Source of the DNA: Parelaphostrongylus tenuis
Taxonomy: Eukaryota > Nematoda > Chromadorea > Rhabditida > Metastrongylidae
Direction: 5' to 3'
Assembly (NCBI GenBank): GCA_019055375.1
Contig: JAHQIW010001372.1
Location: 186,001 to 250,000, forward strand
Length of the DNA: 64,000 nt
Below are positions 23,315 to 34,078 of this stretch, piece by piece. Position numbers and translations under genes: made by a program. Numbering within the stretch: position 1 is the first letter of the stretch; every line of letters starts with the position of its first letter. Under the pieces are notes generated by a model. The model saw only the letters and a list, made by a program, of their open reading frames with translations. It was not told the origin of the DNA and made no database searches.

Positions 23315-24105
23315 TCGCTAGATTTGTAGATGAACTTTGTCCCATCGTTTCATAAGTGCAAACTTTTTTTGTCTCACACTGCCTCCGAATGATCTTCACA
23401 CGACTAGCTATATATACAAAGTACCAAAGATCTTTTCGTTCTAACAATACTCTACAAAGACTTTACAAAAACCGATTTGAGAAACGAAATTCTCGAGCTC
23501 TGTGGAACATGAAATACCGCAATACAGCAGTTTTCATGGCAAATTATTCATATCGTCGAAATTTGAACCTTCGATTGATCATGAAAGTCCAACGGAAAGA
23601 TTAGCGAGAAAAGCTTTCACAAAGTCACGTATTCAATAGATATATTCCGCCCTGAAAGGGTTATTAGTCAAAATGCAAGCTATTATAATCAAAAGAAGCA
23701 AGTGTGCCTCATGATAACCATCGTCTTCCGTGTACTCATAGTCACAATATCAAAGGTTTCTGGACGAAATGGCTTGTAAAATGCAATTGGCCTACGCTCA
23801 TCCATGCACGAATGGGTGAGCATGTTCACTTAAGAGAGAGTTCATGCATCGAATATTACCGCTATTCACTTTCTGCATTCATCTGCATGTTAGGGAAACC
23901 CAAGGTCACACTCGGGCCTGCGTTTGACCCTTGAGGAATCATCATAAAAATCGTTGTCACCGCAGCAAATTGCGCGATTTTCAGTGTTTGATAAAGCTTT
24001 TTCCCCACTTTGCAAAAACTTCTAGGATTTTTGAATTATTCATATATGTGTGTTGTGTATAGAGTAAGACGCTGGTTTGCGCGCCATCATTCTGGATGTT
24101 TTCAA
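23315..24105. other. Spacer sequence without a recognised gene
   Basis: Nothing recognisable; short frames (23356-23604, 23704-23934) have no motif. Confidence 0.35.
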
Positions 24106-24107
24106 GC

Positions 24108-24385
24108 ATACTTATTGATGTAGAGTGATGTGCAAAACTTTTGCATCAAGCGGGTCTAGAACCCGCACCTCACTCTTTCCGGGAGCGCGTGCTCTATCCG
24201 TTAGATGCTCTGTAGCGTAGAAAGTGTAGTGTGCAAAATTGGCATCGCTAGTAAACGGAAACAGCACGCGTTCCTGAAAGAGTGAGGTGTGGGTTCTAGT
24301 CCAGCCTGACGCGAAAGTTTTGCACCAGTCTACATCAATGGGTATATTTGAAAACATCATATCGCAGCTAAAAGCGGTTGAATAA
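24108..24385. mobile_element. Inverted pair of tRNA-like sequences
   Basis: A minus-strand tRNA-like unit (about 24142-24215) and a plus-strand unit (about 24244-24320) face each other inside shared flanks (ATGTAGA.TGATGTGCAAAA). The minus unit has a perfect T arm (GCGGG/CCCGC around TTCTAGA) and an A-box-like AACGGATAGAGCACGC. The same unit occurs at 27945-28030. It is probably tRNA-derived mobile sequence. Confidence 0.6.
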
Positions 24386-25073
24386 AAAAATCCCATGTAG
24401 TTTCTCATACTAAATGTCGCAATCAACTAATTGCATTGAACTGTACAAATGATATTGCAATAAAAATTCACAGTTTTTGACTTTCCTAGTTCTATGCAAA
24501 ACACAAAATTGCCATAGAAAGTTAAAATTAGAAATCTTGGGTTATTGCTCAAAAATGATGATGCATGTTGTATGCAATACCACTTTATCGATAACTTTCG
24601 CTATAACTAAGTTTATATCAATCATTCGTTCACTTTAAATTACTTAGAGTTGATATGTGTAACAAAATATTGAGAACATATGGACTGTAGATAAATCCTG
24701 AGCGTGGAGGGACAATCGTGTTTTGGTAAAAGGTTTGGAAACGTCGACATTATGCAAACTATTGATCAGAACTTTGTGTCATCAGAGAGCTATACTCGGT
24801 ACTTCTTCTCCATCCTCCCCTAAACTTCAAGAAACCGCATGTTAATTCTTCTTTGATGTCTTAGTGATTGTTCGAAGCTTGATTTTCGAGAATTTTAGAG
24901 TGGATTTCGTTTGTCAAATGACTTTTTTATTATGCTGTGGAAGTATTGCTGTTTCAAGCGTTTTTTGGTGGACGAGAGCCGTTACCGATTGAATTTTTCG
25001 GGATATCAAGCACTCTTCAGGAATATCACCGACCCGATAGTCCAATTTCTTCAGGAAAGCAGAAAGGCATAGA

Positions 25074-25215
25074 AGAAAGATATGACGCTTAGCGAATTGA
25101 AAAGGACCCACTAGGCTGCTCTTGCACGCGATAGGGAAAAATGGAAGTGTTGCTGCTACCCGCTCGTGTCATTCGGCGATCAACGGGACGACAGGTGATC
25201 AGGTGATACTGTGAA
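25074..25215 (+). pseudogene. RTE retrotransposon 3' fragment
   Basis: Matches the RTE end at 45905-46050 (AAGATATGACGCT..., then a WATL/EKWK-type C-terminus) and ends ACAGGTGATCAGGTGATAC, the terminal repeat style of RTE elements. It is an extreme 5' truncation. Confidence 0.7.
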
Positions 25216-25324
25216 AGTAAATTATTTCACACTCAAACATCTCTCGTGAGGAAAGCTTTACATTCACACTTTCATTAACTATGCGATAGTACGAAATTCA
25301 ACGACTTCAATGATGAAGTTAAGA

Positions 25325-25535
25325 AGGATTTCGGCGTTAATCAATCCCTGAGGGATGCGCCGTACATTCGTCTTTAATTTTCAACTTTGTTTGAGCTGGA
25401 TGCATATTTGCCCTTGCAATGGCTCGCGATGACCTCTCGCCGTACCGAGTCAGTATAGCTTCATGCGCGAGGTTGAACCATCGACCTTATGTGCGACGCA
25501 GAGCACCTTTAACTGCTGCGCCACAAGCACACTGC
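25325..25535 (-). mobile_element. tRNA-derived SINE (family 1), internally deleted
   Basis: The minus strand shows the tRNA-like head (B box in GATGGTTCAACC at about 25480) and the 3' half ending in TTGATTAACGCCGAA. The middle CTTGTCTGGGAGG block is missing. Confidence 0.65.
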
Positions 25536-26185
25536 TTTTGATGACATTCTTTGTTTCAATAGAAAAAGGATGTTTCAGTCCATTGCTAAAGCTAAAAGAA
25601 TATCGAGTTCTCACCGCCGCGTCGATCGAGTGGCGCAGTTTAGATGCGGCGTAAGATGCGCGCCGAGCGCAGAACGCAATATTCTTAGCTGTAACAACAT
25701 ACTGAGGAGCCTTCCTCAAAACCAAGCATGTTTTTGAAATCCTTGAGATTTGCGTTAGTTAATTGATATACAAGACTAAGAGAAAAGCAGTGTTCAGTAA
25801 ATAGTTCATAAATGCAACACAATTTATTCTTGTTGCTACAACTCACTAAAAGGCCTGTCTCTATAAAAGCACATCATTAAAATTGCCGAATTTTAAACTA
25901 TCAACTGGTCACTGATCTGAGATGGCTTGATGCCAATGTTGCGAAATCCATTTGCATACCGCTGAAGGGTATGCGCGCCGCATGTAAGATGTGGTCACAA
26001 TTACAGTGATACAGCGCAATAGAAAGTTTTTTCTACAAATCAAAATAGCTGTTGAACTTGCCAGAATTTGCGCTATCTGATATTTGGTGCATTTTATAAA
26101 AAGTCTGTTCACCAAAGATGCGTAAGTGTGAGATAAAATTTTCTTTTCATTGTTACAGCGATCCAAGGCCTTTCAGAAAACAAAG

Positions 26186-26600
26186 TGTAGACAGGGTCGA
26201 CCGAACTATCGACTCAATTATTGGACTAAATGTGTCGATACGCCGCCGATATGCGAACGCTCCGCCGACTCAGCACACGCACGGACAATGGGCGGAGCGA
26301 CACCGCGCACTCAAAAGCAATGGGCGGGGCGACACCGACCTTCATTTACCAGCAGGCGGCGGCGGAGAGTGGTTGCTCCATCTCTGTCGTCTTACCATCT
26401 TCTCTGTTGTCGCTTTTATGCATTATCGATTCTTCTCATTGGCTGTTGACTCTTCACCATAATCTAGGGTTTTTCCAACTGTTGGTTGCATGCCGATTAC
26501 CTCATTGTTAGGTTCATCTATTGCATCACCATAATCGTTAGTGTCCCTCACATGTTGTTTATCGCAATACTGATTAATCATAATTTACTACACTGTGCCC
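26186..26600. other. GC-rich insertion with internal short repeats
   Basis: Homology to the left arm stops at about 26186. The block is strikingly GC-rich (GCCGCCGATATGCG; GGCGGCGGCGGAGAG) and contains a tandem-like pair of CAATGGGCGG.GCGACACC at about 26285 and 26319. Three overlapping frames of 93-114 codons have no known motif. It is probably an unidentified insertion. Confidence 0.45.
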
Positions 26601-27870
26601 GACTGAGTCACTGTTCATAGTCTCTGACTAGAATGAAGGGGCATATTGAATGATGCCATCGAAAAGCATCATTTCTATGCCATTCGAAACGAAAGCTTTC
26701 TATGTTCACTTTACTCATAAGATGTTGCATTTAACAGAGTGCATGTCAATAGAGTTTTATCAGAGTGTAGAACAAAAAAGAAAAAAATTAAGAATGTTTT
26801 TTTTTGTCCTCTAAAATTAAAAACTTGATGTCGTTAAATGAGTAAAAATACTCACGAGTTTAAAAATCTCAACGGGAAGAAAACCGAACGATTCTAATTG
26901 GAAATTGCCTAAACGCCAGGCTTACAAAGCTCCAATATCAAGCCACCCATTCGCATGATCCTTCGCGTAGAAAGCTCTACAAAATTGCTTGGCATATGCC
27001 CATCTCACCACGAGCTCCTTCATTCTGTCATGATCATCGGCATGGCTCACCGCACCTTTCTGTTGAGTGAAATTAACAGGATTTTCTGTTACAAAACTCT
27101 ATCACTTTATCAATATCAGGTCTGTATATGATATCTTTTAGCAACACTACTATCAGTGCTATTGCAAAGCAAATTCGAATTATGTAAATACTCATAGATA
27201 ACGAATATATCAAATCACAAAATAAAAAGGGAGGAAACGGCAAAATGTGCTTTCGCTGTTTTTGAACGATAAAGCTCATCATAAAAACATTTTAGTGATT
27301 ATGGATTGACAATATATAAGTGAGATCTAGCCTTCAAACTAAGCCTTTAGCTCCAATCTGTTGCTAATTTTTCGTGCAAGGTTATACAGCACTTCGTCGC
27401 TTTGCAGTTTGCTTTGAAGCCGTTCTGATATCATACAAACTTGTGCTACCATTATACACTGATCCATATAGATATACTGGCCTATCACCCACCAATGATA
27501 TACAATTGTCTTACATATACCAGTCCTTGAAGTAGTGCCTCAGTCTTGCATGATTCATATTGGCCGAGAGAGCATATTGCTTTTGCTGTATGCAAAAGTT
27601 CGAATTGTTTGTTTCTCACTAAGTACGCCCATTATGTTTAATCCTCTTTATACAACCAAAAGATAATTGTTACGCGAACTGATCAATCGACCTTTACTGA
27701 CAACCGCATTTGATCTCGTATAGTTCAATCTCATTACCTTTGCTCACTTTTTTCCTGAGGTATGTATCACGATGAGAAAGATTTGTAGTATTATTTTCAA
27801 CCGCTCTTTCACGTCCACTCCTATCTCACCAATACCAAGTATGCTTCAAAGCAAGACTCTTTCATGATCT
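26601..27870. other. Spacer sequence without a recognised gene
   Basis: 26760-26960 resembles 46160-46330 in direct orientation (GAGTAAAAATACTCACGAGTTT-like), so a dispersed repeat is present. Otherwise nothing is recognised. Confidence 0.4.
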
Positions 27871-27873
27871 TCG

Positions 27874-28232
27874 TTCGTGTTTAACCGCTTGCAGCGGTGG
27901 TATGATATCTTAAATGTGTACCCACTGATGTAGAGCGATGTGCAAAACTTTGGCGACAGGCGAGACTAGAACCCGCACCTCACTCTTTCCGGGAATGCGT
28001 GCTCTATCCGTTACACTACTGACGCCCATTTTGCACATCGCTCTTTCTACGCTTCAGCGCACCTATCTGCCAGCCGCCAGCCGTCAACGGCCTGGCCCGG
28101 GTAGTCGGTCTCGACATTGAACCCTGTCACGCTGACAGATATTGGGTATTAAAGATTAAATGATAATCGTTTTTGTTTAACCGCTTATAGCGGTGGTATG
28201 ATATTTCAGATATATCCCCACTGATGTTAGCC
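27874..28232 (+). repeat. Direct repeats flanking a tRNA-like unit
   Basis: TTAACCGCTT..AGCGGTGGTATGATAT through CCCACTGATGT occurs at 27880-27930 and 28175-28225, about 295 bp apart, with the tRNA-like unit between. An inverted relative lies at 24330-24380. This looks like a tandem unit of one tRNA-containing element. Confidence 0.6.
27945..28030 (-). tRNA. tRNA-like pseudogene or tRNA-derived element
   Basis: Minus-strand cloverleaf: acceptor GGCGTCA with TGTCGCC (6 of 7 pairs), A-box-like TAGTGTAACGGATAGAG, anticodon stem CATTC/GAGTG around CCGGAAA, T arm GCGGG/CTCGC around TTCTAGT. Position 33 is C instead of U, and a GGA anticodon without a serine-type long variable arm is abnormal. It is embedded in a 15-bp inverted repeat (GAGCGATGTGCAAAA), so it is probably part of a mobile element. 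Confidence 0.5.
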
Positions 28233-28246
28233 AACCGTAAACTAAA

Positions 28247-28860
28247 GCCGAGAAACTTTCCGAAACAGAAGAGAAATTCCAAATAAATAACGAAAATCGT
28301 GCGCCTCTTAAATACGCGGCCTTTTTGATGAGGTAGTCGAAAGCGCTGCGCGCGGCACATCGGCGCGCGACCATCGCTGTTAGTTCAGAAATTTCTCTCC
28401 GTTTTAATGAGATTTTCAGGCCTTTTGTATAAGAACTGCAGAAGAGAACTTGTTCTATCATTCTATAGGTACAACCTTTTTCTTATTCCACACCGCCAAA
28501 CAAACTAGACATGGCGTCCAAGCGACGACTAAAACATGGAGTGAGAAACGCAGTATTCTCTCCACTCCAACGGCGAGCCTACAAGAAGTGCTATTAGTGT
28601 CGAAAAGTTCCAAATTTGCACCTTCGATTATCTAATAACAATCCTGCGAAAATCTACTTACAGATCCCAGCTGAGCAAACAAAGCAGACTGAGTGTGAAA
28701 CTTAAAATTAGGTCGCTCTCTAAGTTTTAGCGTCAAAGCAAAAAGCACCAGATTTACTAGCCAGAAATTATCAAAAATATATGACTTAAGTGTGGTTCAA
28801 TTGCATACCTTCTTGCAAACATTTTGATGTACAAGTTGACTATACTTGCTCTATGATGGA
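28247..28860. repeat. Innermost right arm of the inverted duplication
   Basis: Mirror of 22736-23314. No gene recognised. Confidence 0.6.
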
Positions 28861-29170
28861 TTTGTCCTGGAAACAATCTCATTTGCTACTCATGCACGAA
28901 TGGCCCCTGGAGGAAATTGCTAATGAAGCGGCGCACACGATTAATGGAGCTTAGAGCGATGATATAGTTGCAGAAAAGACGGCCGGAAAGTGGTTCGCGA
29001 TGTTCAAAGATGGCGAGCGCAGTCTGGAGAATTAGTCGAGTTTGGGCCCTAAACAGGAAGCTCCCTTAATCATCAGCGCCGCTTCACTAGCGTTTCTCCT
29101 ACGCGTCATTCGTGCATGAGTAGCAAGCGAATTCGCTCCCACGACGGCTCTATCTTGAGGCAGGTATAAG
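28860..29170 (+). pseudogene. Mariner N-terminal relic, right copy
   Basis: Mirror of 22400-22735, with in-frame stops inside the AAHTINGA and SLEN regions. The fold-back copy of the start region follows at 29085-29150. Confidence 0.7.
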
Positions 29171-30069
29171 CAAATTGTATGCCAGAATGTTCGTAGGTAA
29201 ATGTGCAATGAACGACACCAGAATCATGCAGTTTCAATTGCTTCTGGTAAATAAATCTGGTATTTGTTGCACTAGTGTCAAAACTTAAGAAAAAAGAAAC
29301 GACCTAATCTTATTATCACTTGTACAGTAAGGAGATTTTTGTCCATGAGTTAAGCACACTATTAAATTGCAGAAACGTTTTCCCACCAAGAAAGGTCTCC
29401 AAAAAATCGTGTATACTCCGCCCCGAAAAGGTTATAAATGTTTGTAAGCTGAAACGTGGTGACTTGATCTTGGAAATTGTCACTATGTTGCACCATATAC
29501 ATGTCTAAGTCAAGGCGTATTACTCATTATGTGACGGGGGTTTTTTGAAGCAAATCCCTCTATTACAATATTGTAGTATGACTGGACTTCCAGAGCATCA
29601 TAAGCGATGTTCACATTCCTGGTTTTCTCATGCATGTAAAGTTGAAACAAAATCAGTCGTAGAATTAATTCGGATGATCAGTCAAGAAAACGTGAACTTC
29701 TTTTGACTACTGATACACATGGAGTGATTCCTGGCTGTAACTTCACTTACCTAGTCATAAAGAGTATAATGTATGGGGGAACACTGAATATTGATAGATG
29801 TCGTTTTCATATTTCCTCAACAGATAACTTTTCAGAAAAATGTTGGAAAATTAAATCATTCGTAATCATTCTTCTGAAAATCTCATGTGTTTCTGAAGAG
29901 CTTTCTTATAGCGCTATTTAACATCGCACCAAGTTGGAATGAAAGTTCTGGGGCACTTGTAGAAAATTTAAACTTTATACGTGAGTTTCAAACAGGAACA
30001 ATGATATCTATTCTACAAAATAAAGGCCATTGTTTCTACGACGAGGTTTTCCTGCTACTCGTCCGAAGT
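29171..30069. other. Right-arm sequence without a recognised gene
   Basis: Mirror of 21490-22395. Short frames only. Confidence 0.4.
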
Positions 30070-30330
30070 CACAATGCGTTTTCAAAATCGATCATTCAGT
30101 AGATTGTTGAACAGTTGGCGATAACACCGACTCTTTTGACGGTTGTGTTTCAGTGAAATCGTGCGAAACTTGTCGTGACCTTTTGTAGACAAAGTTAAGC
30201 TGGTGGAGATGAGTTAGGAAAAATGTATGAGAAGCATCAAGTTCGGTTGCCAATTCGCATGCACCTGACGATAGTTCACCTTCCAGAGCACCAGTGAAAT
30301 CTTCGTTATTTATCTCTGAACGAGGCTTGT
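30070..30330 (-). pseudogene. Mariner transposase fragment, right copy
   Basis: Mirror of 21240-21490: minus-strand translation keeps the TELDASH-like second HTH region and a KVEVC-like segment with breaks. Confidence 0.65.
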
Positions 30331-30746
30331 ATCCGAGGTAAAGATTTCTGACATTAAGGCGATGAAGCCAGCTCAGAAGCAGATTTGCTTGTTATGACTT
30401 CCTCCTCAACTATGTTGATTTCATCGACTGCAGTTCGCCGTGAAAACTCGCTAACTCCAAGATCAAAGCAAAAAATCGTTGGATCGTTGCACAGGGCGGA
30501 GGCTTGTAACAAATAGATTATGAGGACAAATAGTGTGCAGGTCTTTAGCGGAGAAATCCCATATAAAAAACTGTAATACTTCCATGAAATGCAAGAAAGT
30601 TATCTCATGCTTATCAAAGTGCACCCAAACTTTCTTTCCAACCGTAGTCGTTTACCCCTGATCTGCGTCATATAAACACCGTTGTCTGACCTCTTTTAAC
30701 TGAATACTGTCGTGTTCGGCAATGGATTCTTTGGAAACGCTTTTTT

Positions 30747-32378
30747 CTAATAATGCGAAGTTCTTTTGATCTGATAAAGGTGGCAATAATATTGCTGATG
30801 TTTATTATGCTCAATTACAGAACTCAGCACTGGAATTTTGTAAGATTCGTTCGTAATTACGATATTCCATTTGAGTGGACCAATGGAAAATATGTCTGAC
30901 ACCTGCCCACAAAGATACACTTCTATCTCATCTCTAAGGCGATTTCCTGAAGCGACAGTTAAGTTTTCATATCATAACAATTTTTGTTTTACACTGCTAA
31001 TTTATACAGAAAAACATAGAATGAACATAGAATGCCAATGTTTTTGAAACCATGTTGAACTATTGTGACGCTAATTTTGCTAAACAGATAGCACATAGCA
31101 CACAGGTTCTTAACATAGGGCGTTGGGGCAAGTCTATGCTGCAAACTGTTGCTTAAACTGATTCAATTTCAACATTTTCTGCAGTGAGCTCGGCCCGCAT
31201 TTTTCAATAATTTTAATTCTGCGTTACATATCGAGCAGTTGGCGCGTGTATGGCAGGAATTAGGGGCGTCTGCAATACTCAGGTGCTCACTGGTTTAATC
31301 GCATGCCTCACGGTCACCAATGCTTCTATCGCTTCAGGGTTAGCAAATTGATATTAGACTTTTATGAGAGGACTGCAGCACTGACGTAACACTTTGGTGG
31401 ACAGTGGCGTGTAGTTTTTCAAATCAGTAACGTATTCCATAACTTTTGGCATGTATGTTGAAATTAAACCTGTGGCAGTTGCCTCTGGCAGTGACCTATC
31501 TCAGGGGCGTTATCTTTTTTTTTTCCTAAATGCATTATGTCGATGTCGTTATTTGAGCTGGATCACTGCAGTTGTTGATAAATCACTAGCATTCATGGTT
31601 ACTGGTTCAATGCTTACAACAATAACCATTAAAAACCTCTCTTCTTGAAAATTCTTGTTAATTTGCTTCAAAACCATTTACATACGTCTCAGATGGATCC
31701 TAAGCACATGAACAGCATAAACACTACCTGCTAGAAGGTACTCCTCTCCAACCGCCATCTCAAGTCCACATCTGTATGGATGGGGCGTGTATACAAGAGA
31801 AGGAAGTTTAGGTAAATCAAGAGGCTTCTAAACGATTTCTTGGTAGGCAGAAATCTATGTGCCAGCTACTCAGACAAAAGCTAAAATTTTTGATACCTTA
31901 TCAACTTCTTTATGTTCGAGGTCGTAGATTACGTCGGATATATAGCGTTCGTTGAATTCATAACGACGGGAGGTTATCTTCATATGAGATACTAGAGAGA
32001 CAATAAAAAACTGCGTGACGAAATGACAAAATAACCATTTGTATGAATTTACTACATGCCCGGGAATTAACTGGCACGTGACAAATTGGACTCATCAAAA
32101 CTGATTTCATCAATCGTTTCGCTACGCATACGGTGTTTTGTAGACACTTACTCGTAAAACCTACGTTATAGTGATCCGATCGTGGCAGTATCTCAATAGA
32201 TAATGCTAGCGAACTATCTACAATAACATACTTTGTTTCTACCTCAATGTCTTAAAAAAATTTGATATCTCTTACCCCAATCCGCAGCACAAAAGGAGGT
32301 CTTGGCTGGTGACGGTGCGCAACAATAGCAGGCGATTGCGGCCGAAACAAAGGCCAGTACGCATACGGCGATCATCAT
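30747..32378 (-). CDS. TIMP-like secreted metalloproteinase inhibitor, copy T3 (intact)
   Basis: Four exons join in frame: 32378-32276, 31991-31897, 31827-31728 and 30946-30747 (498 nt, 165 residues plus stop). All introns are GT-AG. The signal peptide (MMIAVCVLAFVSAAIA) is followed by mature CYCCAPSPAKTSFCAADW; TIMPs need a free N-terminal cysteine to bind the zinc of target metalloproteinases, and the Cys1, Cys3, Cys13 spacing is kept. Later landmarks are VSHMKI, LVYTPHPYRCGLEM, VGEEYLLAG and EIEVYLCGQV, with a last cysteine in QQYYCH. Length fits the single N-domain TIMPs of hookworms. An extra cysteine at mature position 4 is unusual. Hookworm TIMP-like proteins are secreted, so a role at the host interface is an inference. 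It is the only intact copy of the locus. The exact terminal exon end is uncertain. Confidence 0.82.
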
Positions 32379-32590
32379 CTCTCACTGAAACACTTTTTTC
32401 ACTAGTGAAAGGACAAATGCATAGTGTGAGTCCAACCGCATCTTAACCCTACCTCTGTAGCTTTTGTATGCGTTTTTCGTGATGTAACTGACAAATCATG
32501 AATAATCTCCTCTGTAATGCAAAGTAGGCAGCCACATCACACATCAGCTGCTGCAAATGTTGACGAGAAAAAACGAATAAATTTGACTTT
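32379..32590 (-). promoter_or_regulatory. Upstream block of TIMP copy T3 with leader acceptor
   Basis: The complement of 32385-32390 is TTTCAG, 7 nt before the ATG, preceded by the palindromic TTCACTAGTGAA (about 32397-32409). Further upstream sequence (TGCAAAGTAGGCAGCCACATC) matches the flanks of the other copies. Confidence 0.55.
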
Positions 32591-32639
32591 GATTTAATAA
32601 AGTCGGTCTGTCGGTATTCCATCGATGATAACCTTTACT

Positions 32640-32888
32640 CTGTTGAAAAAAATATGCGTGGGACATTTTGAGAAGCGCGACAACAAATGTTCCTCCCTAG
32701 CAGTTTCGGTTGTCACTAAAGAAAACCCTTGGTCTATAAGACTAGTGGGTGCATATGTTACAAAGATGTTAGAGGCTCCTACTACGAGTAATTTGTTGCC
32801 TATTGATGATCTTGTGCCTCGATTAGTCCAAACCTTTCACCACTCCAGAAATGACAATTACAACAAGACTTGTTTGAGAGGTTATTAA
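32640..32888 (+). other. Conserved open segment, unknown protein (right copy)
   Basis: An 87-codon frame, the mirror of 18686-18913. Shared residues include RLVGAY, APTT.NLLPIDDL and SRNDNYNKTCL. No family recognised. A GAGGTTATT at the end could be a degraded donor, but no gene model was built. Confidence 0.4.
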
Positions 32889-33190
32889 CAGCGGCATTTT
32901 ACCTAAATGGAAAAAAGTTGTGGGTCACTTTGATTAGCATGAGAAAACTCCCATGCAGATCTTGGAGATATGACAACAGCTTCACATGTGCGATTTCCCC
33001 ACTCAAGGGTCCTAGATATTGTTTGCCTTTATTTTGCCTATGTTACCAGCCTCCACCATTTCCAACGATGCAATCAAATTTTGTGTTTCTTTGCGTCATT
33101 ATTGGTGAAAGGGTCATTGACAGCGAGCCGCAGCCAATGAAATCAACGAAATTGAAGGAAAAAGCACAACAAGCAAACGCTTTGATGACG
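32889..33190 (+). repeat. Segment paralogous to 20870-21170
   Basis: A 159-codon frame (32870-33349) runs through this and into the mariner end, so it is a chance fusion. The GKKLWVTLISM stretch parallels GKKVWVHFDKH at 20900. Confidence 0.4.
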
Positions 33191-33400
33191 GAGATCTGGA
33201 CCGCAAAGAGAAGCCTCGTTCAATTGAACGTCGGTTTGAATCGTTCGATGAAGTTGAAGAAGCATGTCAAGAGCTTCTTGATTCCATGTCGAAAGAGTTA
33301 TACTTTGACCAGATCCGAACCTTGGCGGACCGGTGGCAGAAAGTCGTAGAAAACTATGGCCTTTATTATGAAAAATAGCTATTACTGTTTTTTTTTTTGA
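33191..33400 (+). pseudogene. Internally deleted mariner transposase relic
   Basis: GDLD..EKPRSI (N-terminal side) is joined directly to RRFESFDEVEEACQELLDS and ADRWQKVVENYG, the C-terminal end. The catalytic core between them has been lost. Mirror copy at 17215-17354 and 18310-18350. Confidence 0.7.
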
Positions 33401-33957
33401 AGCTCACGAACAAATTTTTTTCTTGCAAGTGTCCCAGAACTTTCTTTCCAACCTGGAACATCGGTAGGTCAAGGCAGTCATTGTATATGGGGCATAGCAA
33501 CTCGACGACTCGCAATTAGTAATGTTATAAAGTTAAGCGTTAGTATATATTGGTGTGAGGAGCTTTTGTGAAGTAATTCTCAATTTTTTGTTGGGAGTAA
33601 TCCTTCCATGAGTCAAAAGACATTTACCAGTTGTTCACAAATAGTTCTATTTAGAAAACTGATGAAATGCGAAACAAAACTTTGATATAGTGATTGTTTA
33701 TTTCTAAGGTATTTGGTCAAGAAAATAACAAAGTTTTACCCCAAGGTCATCTCACATATTATTGGAACATTAGGTTAACAGTTTTTTTCGGTACTCTTCC
33801 GTTAGCAGTGCTCCATTTCTATCATTCATGAAAAGGTAATCTCACTCTTGTTATCAACGATCAAACAACCATTCGATAGATTAAACCAAAAGAATTTGAG
33901 CGGTATATTCTATCTTCAAAAAACCCTTGTTATTGCACTGAAAAAGTAGAAATAATA
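33401..33957. other. Right-arm sequence without a recognised gene
   Basis: Mirror of about 16641-17200. Only repeat-module fragments (AGCGCAATA type) towards its end. Confidence 0.4.
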
Positions 33958-34078
33958 TTTTGTTTCTCAATTTCTTATATTCTTCTTTGAGCCAAACACG
34001 AGGTGATACAATAACCTAAAGAATAATACATAAACAATAACAAACAGACAATAACAAACAATAATAAACTTTATTATA

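Larger units (their letters stand above)
24740..26185 (+). repeat. Third copy of left-arm sequence in the spacer
   Basis: Direct, diverged copy of about 12910-13860 (landmarks: TTATGCAA..TATTG.TCAGAA; GCCAATGTTGCGAAATCCAT; AGCGCAATA) and therefore inverted to about 40850-41700. It carries an RTE 3' fragment and a SINE not found in the other two copies. Confidence 0.65.

Noticed and set aside
26118..26511. Three overlapping 93-114 codon frames
   Set aside because: Overlap in different frames of a GC-rich block depleted of stops; no motif in any.
26186..26594. GC-rich block as a solo LTR (TGTAG...CTACA)
   Set aside because: The terminal motifs are present, but the flanking five bases (CAAAG and CTGTG) do not match, so there is no target duplication.
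27920..27950. ACTGATGTAGAGCGATG as another hammerhead core
   Set aside because: No GAAA at the right distance and no stem II; similarity is limited to CTGATG.
27945..28030. Functional serine tRNA
   Set aside because: C33, an acceptor mismatch, no long variable arm and repeat flanks argue against a working tRNA.
32870..33349. 159-codon frame as a single gene
   Set aside because: It fuses an unknown repeat segment with an internally deleted mariner end; the fusion is incidental.
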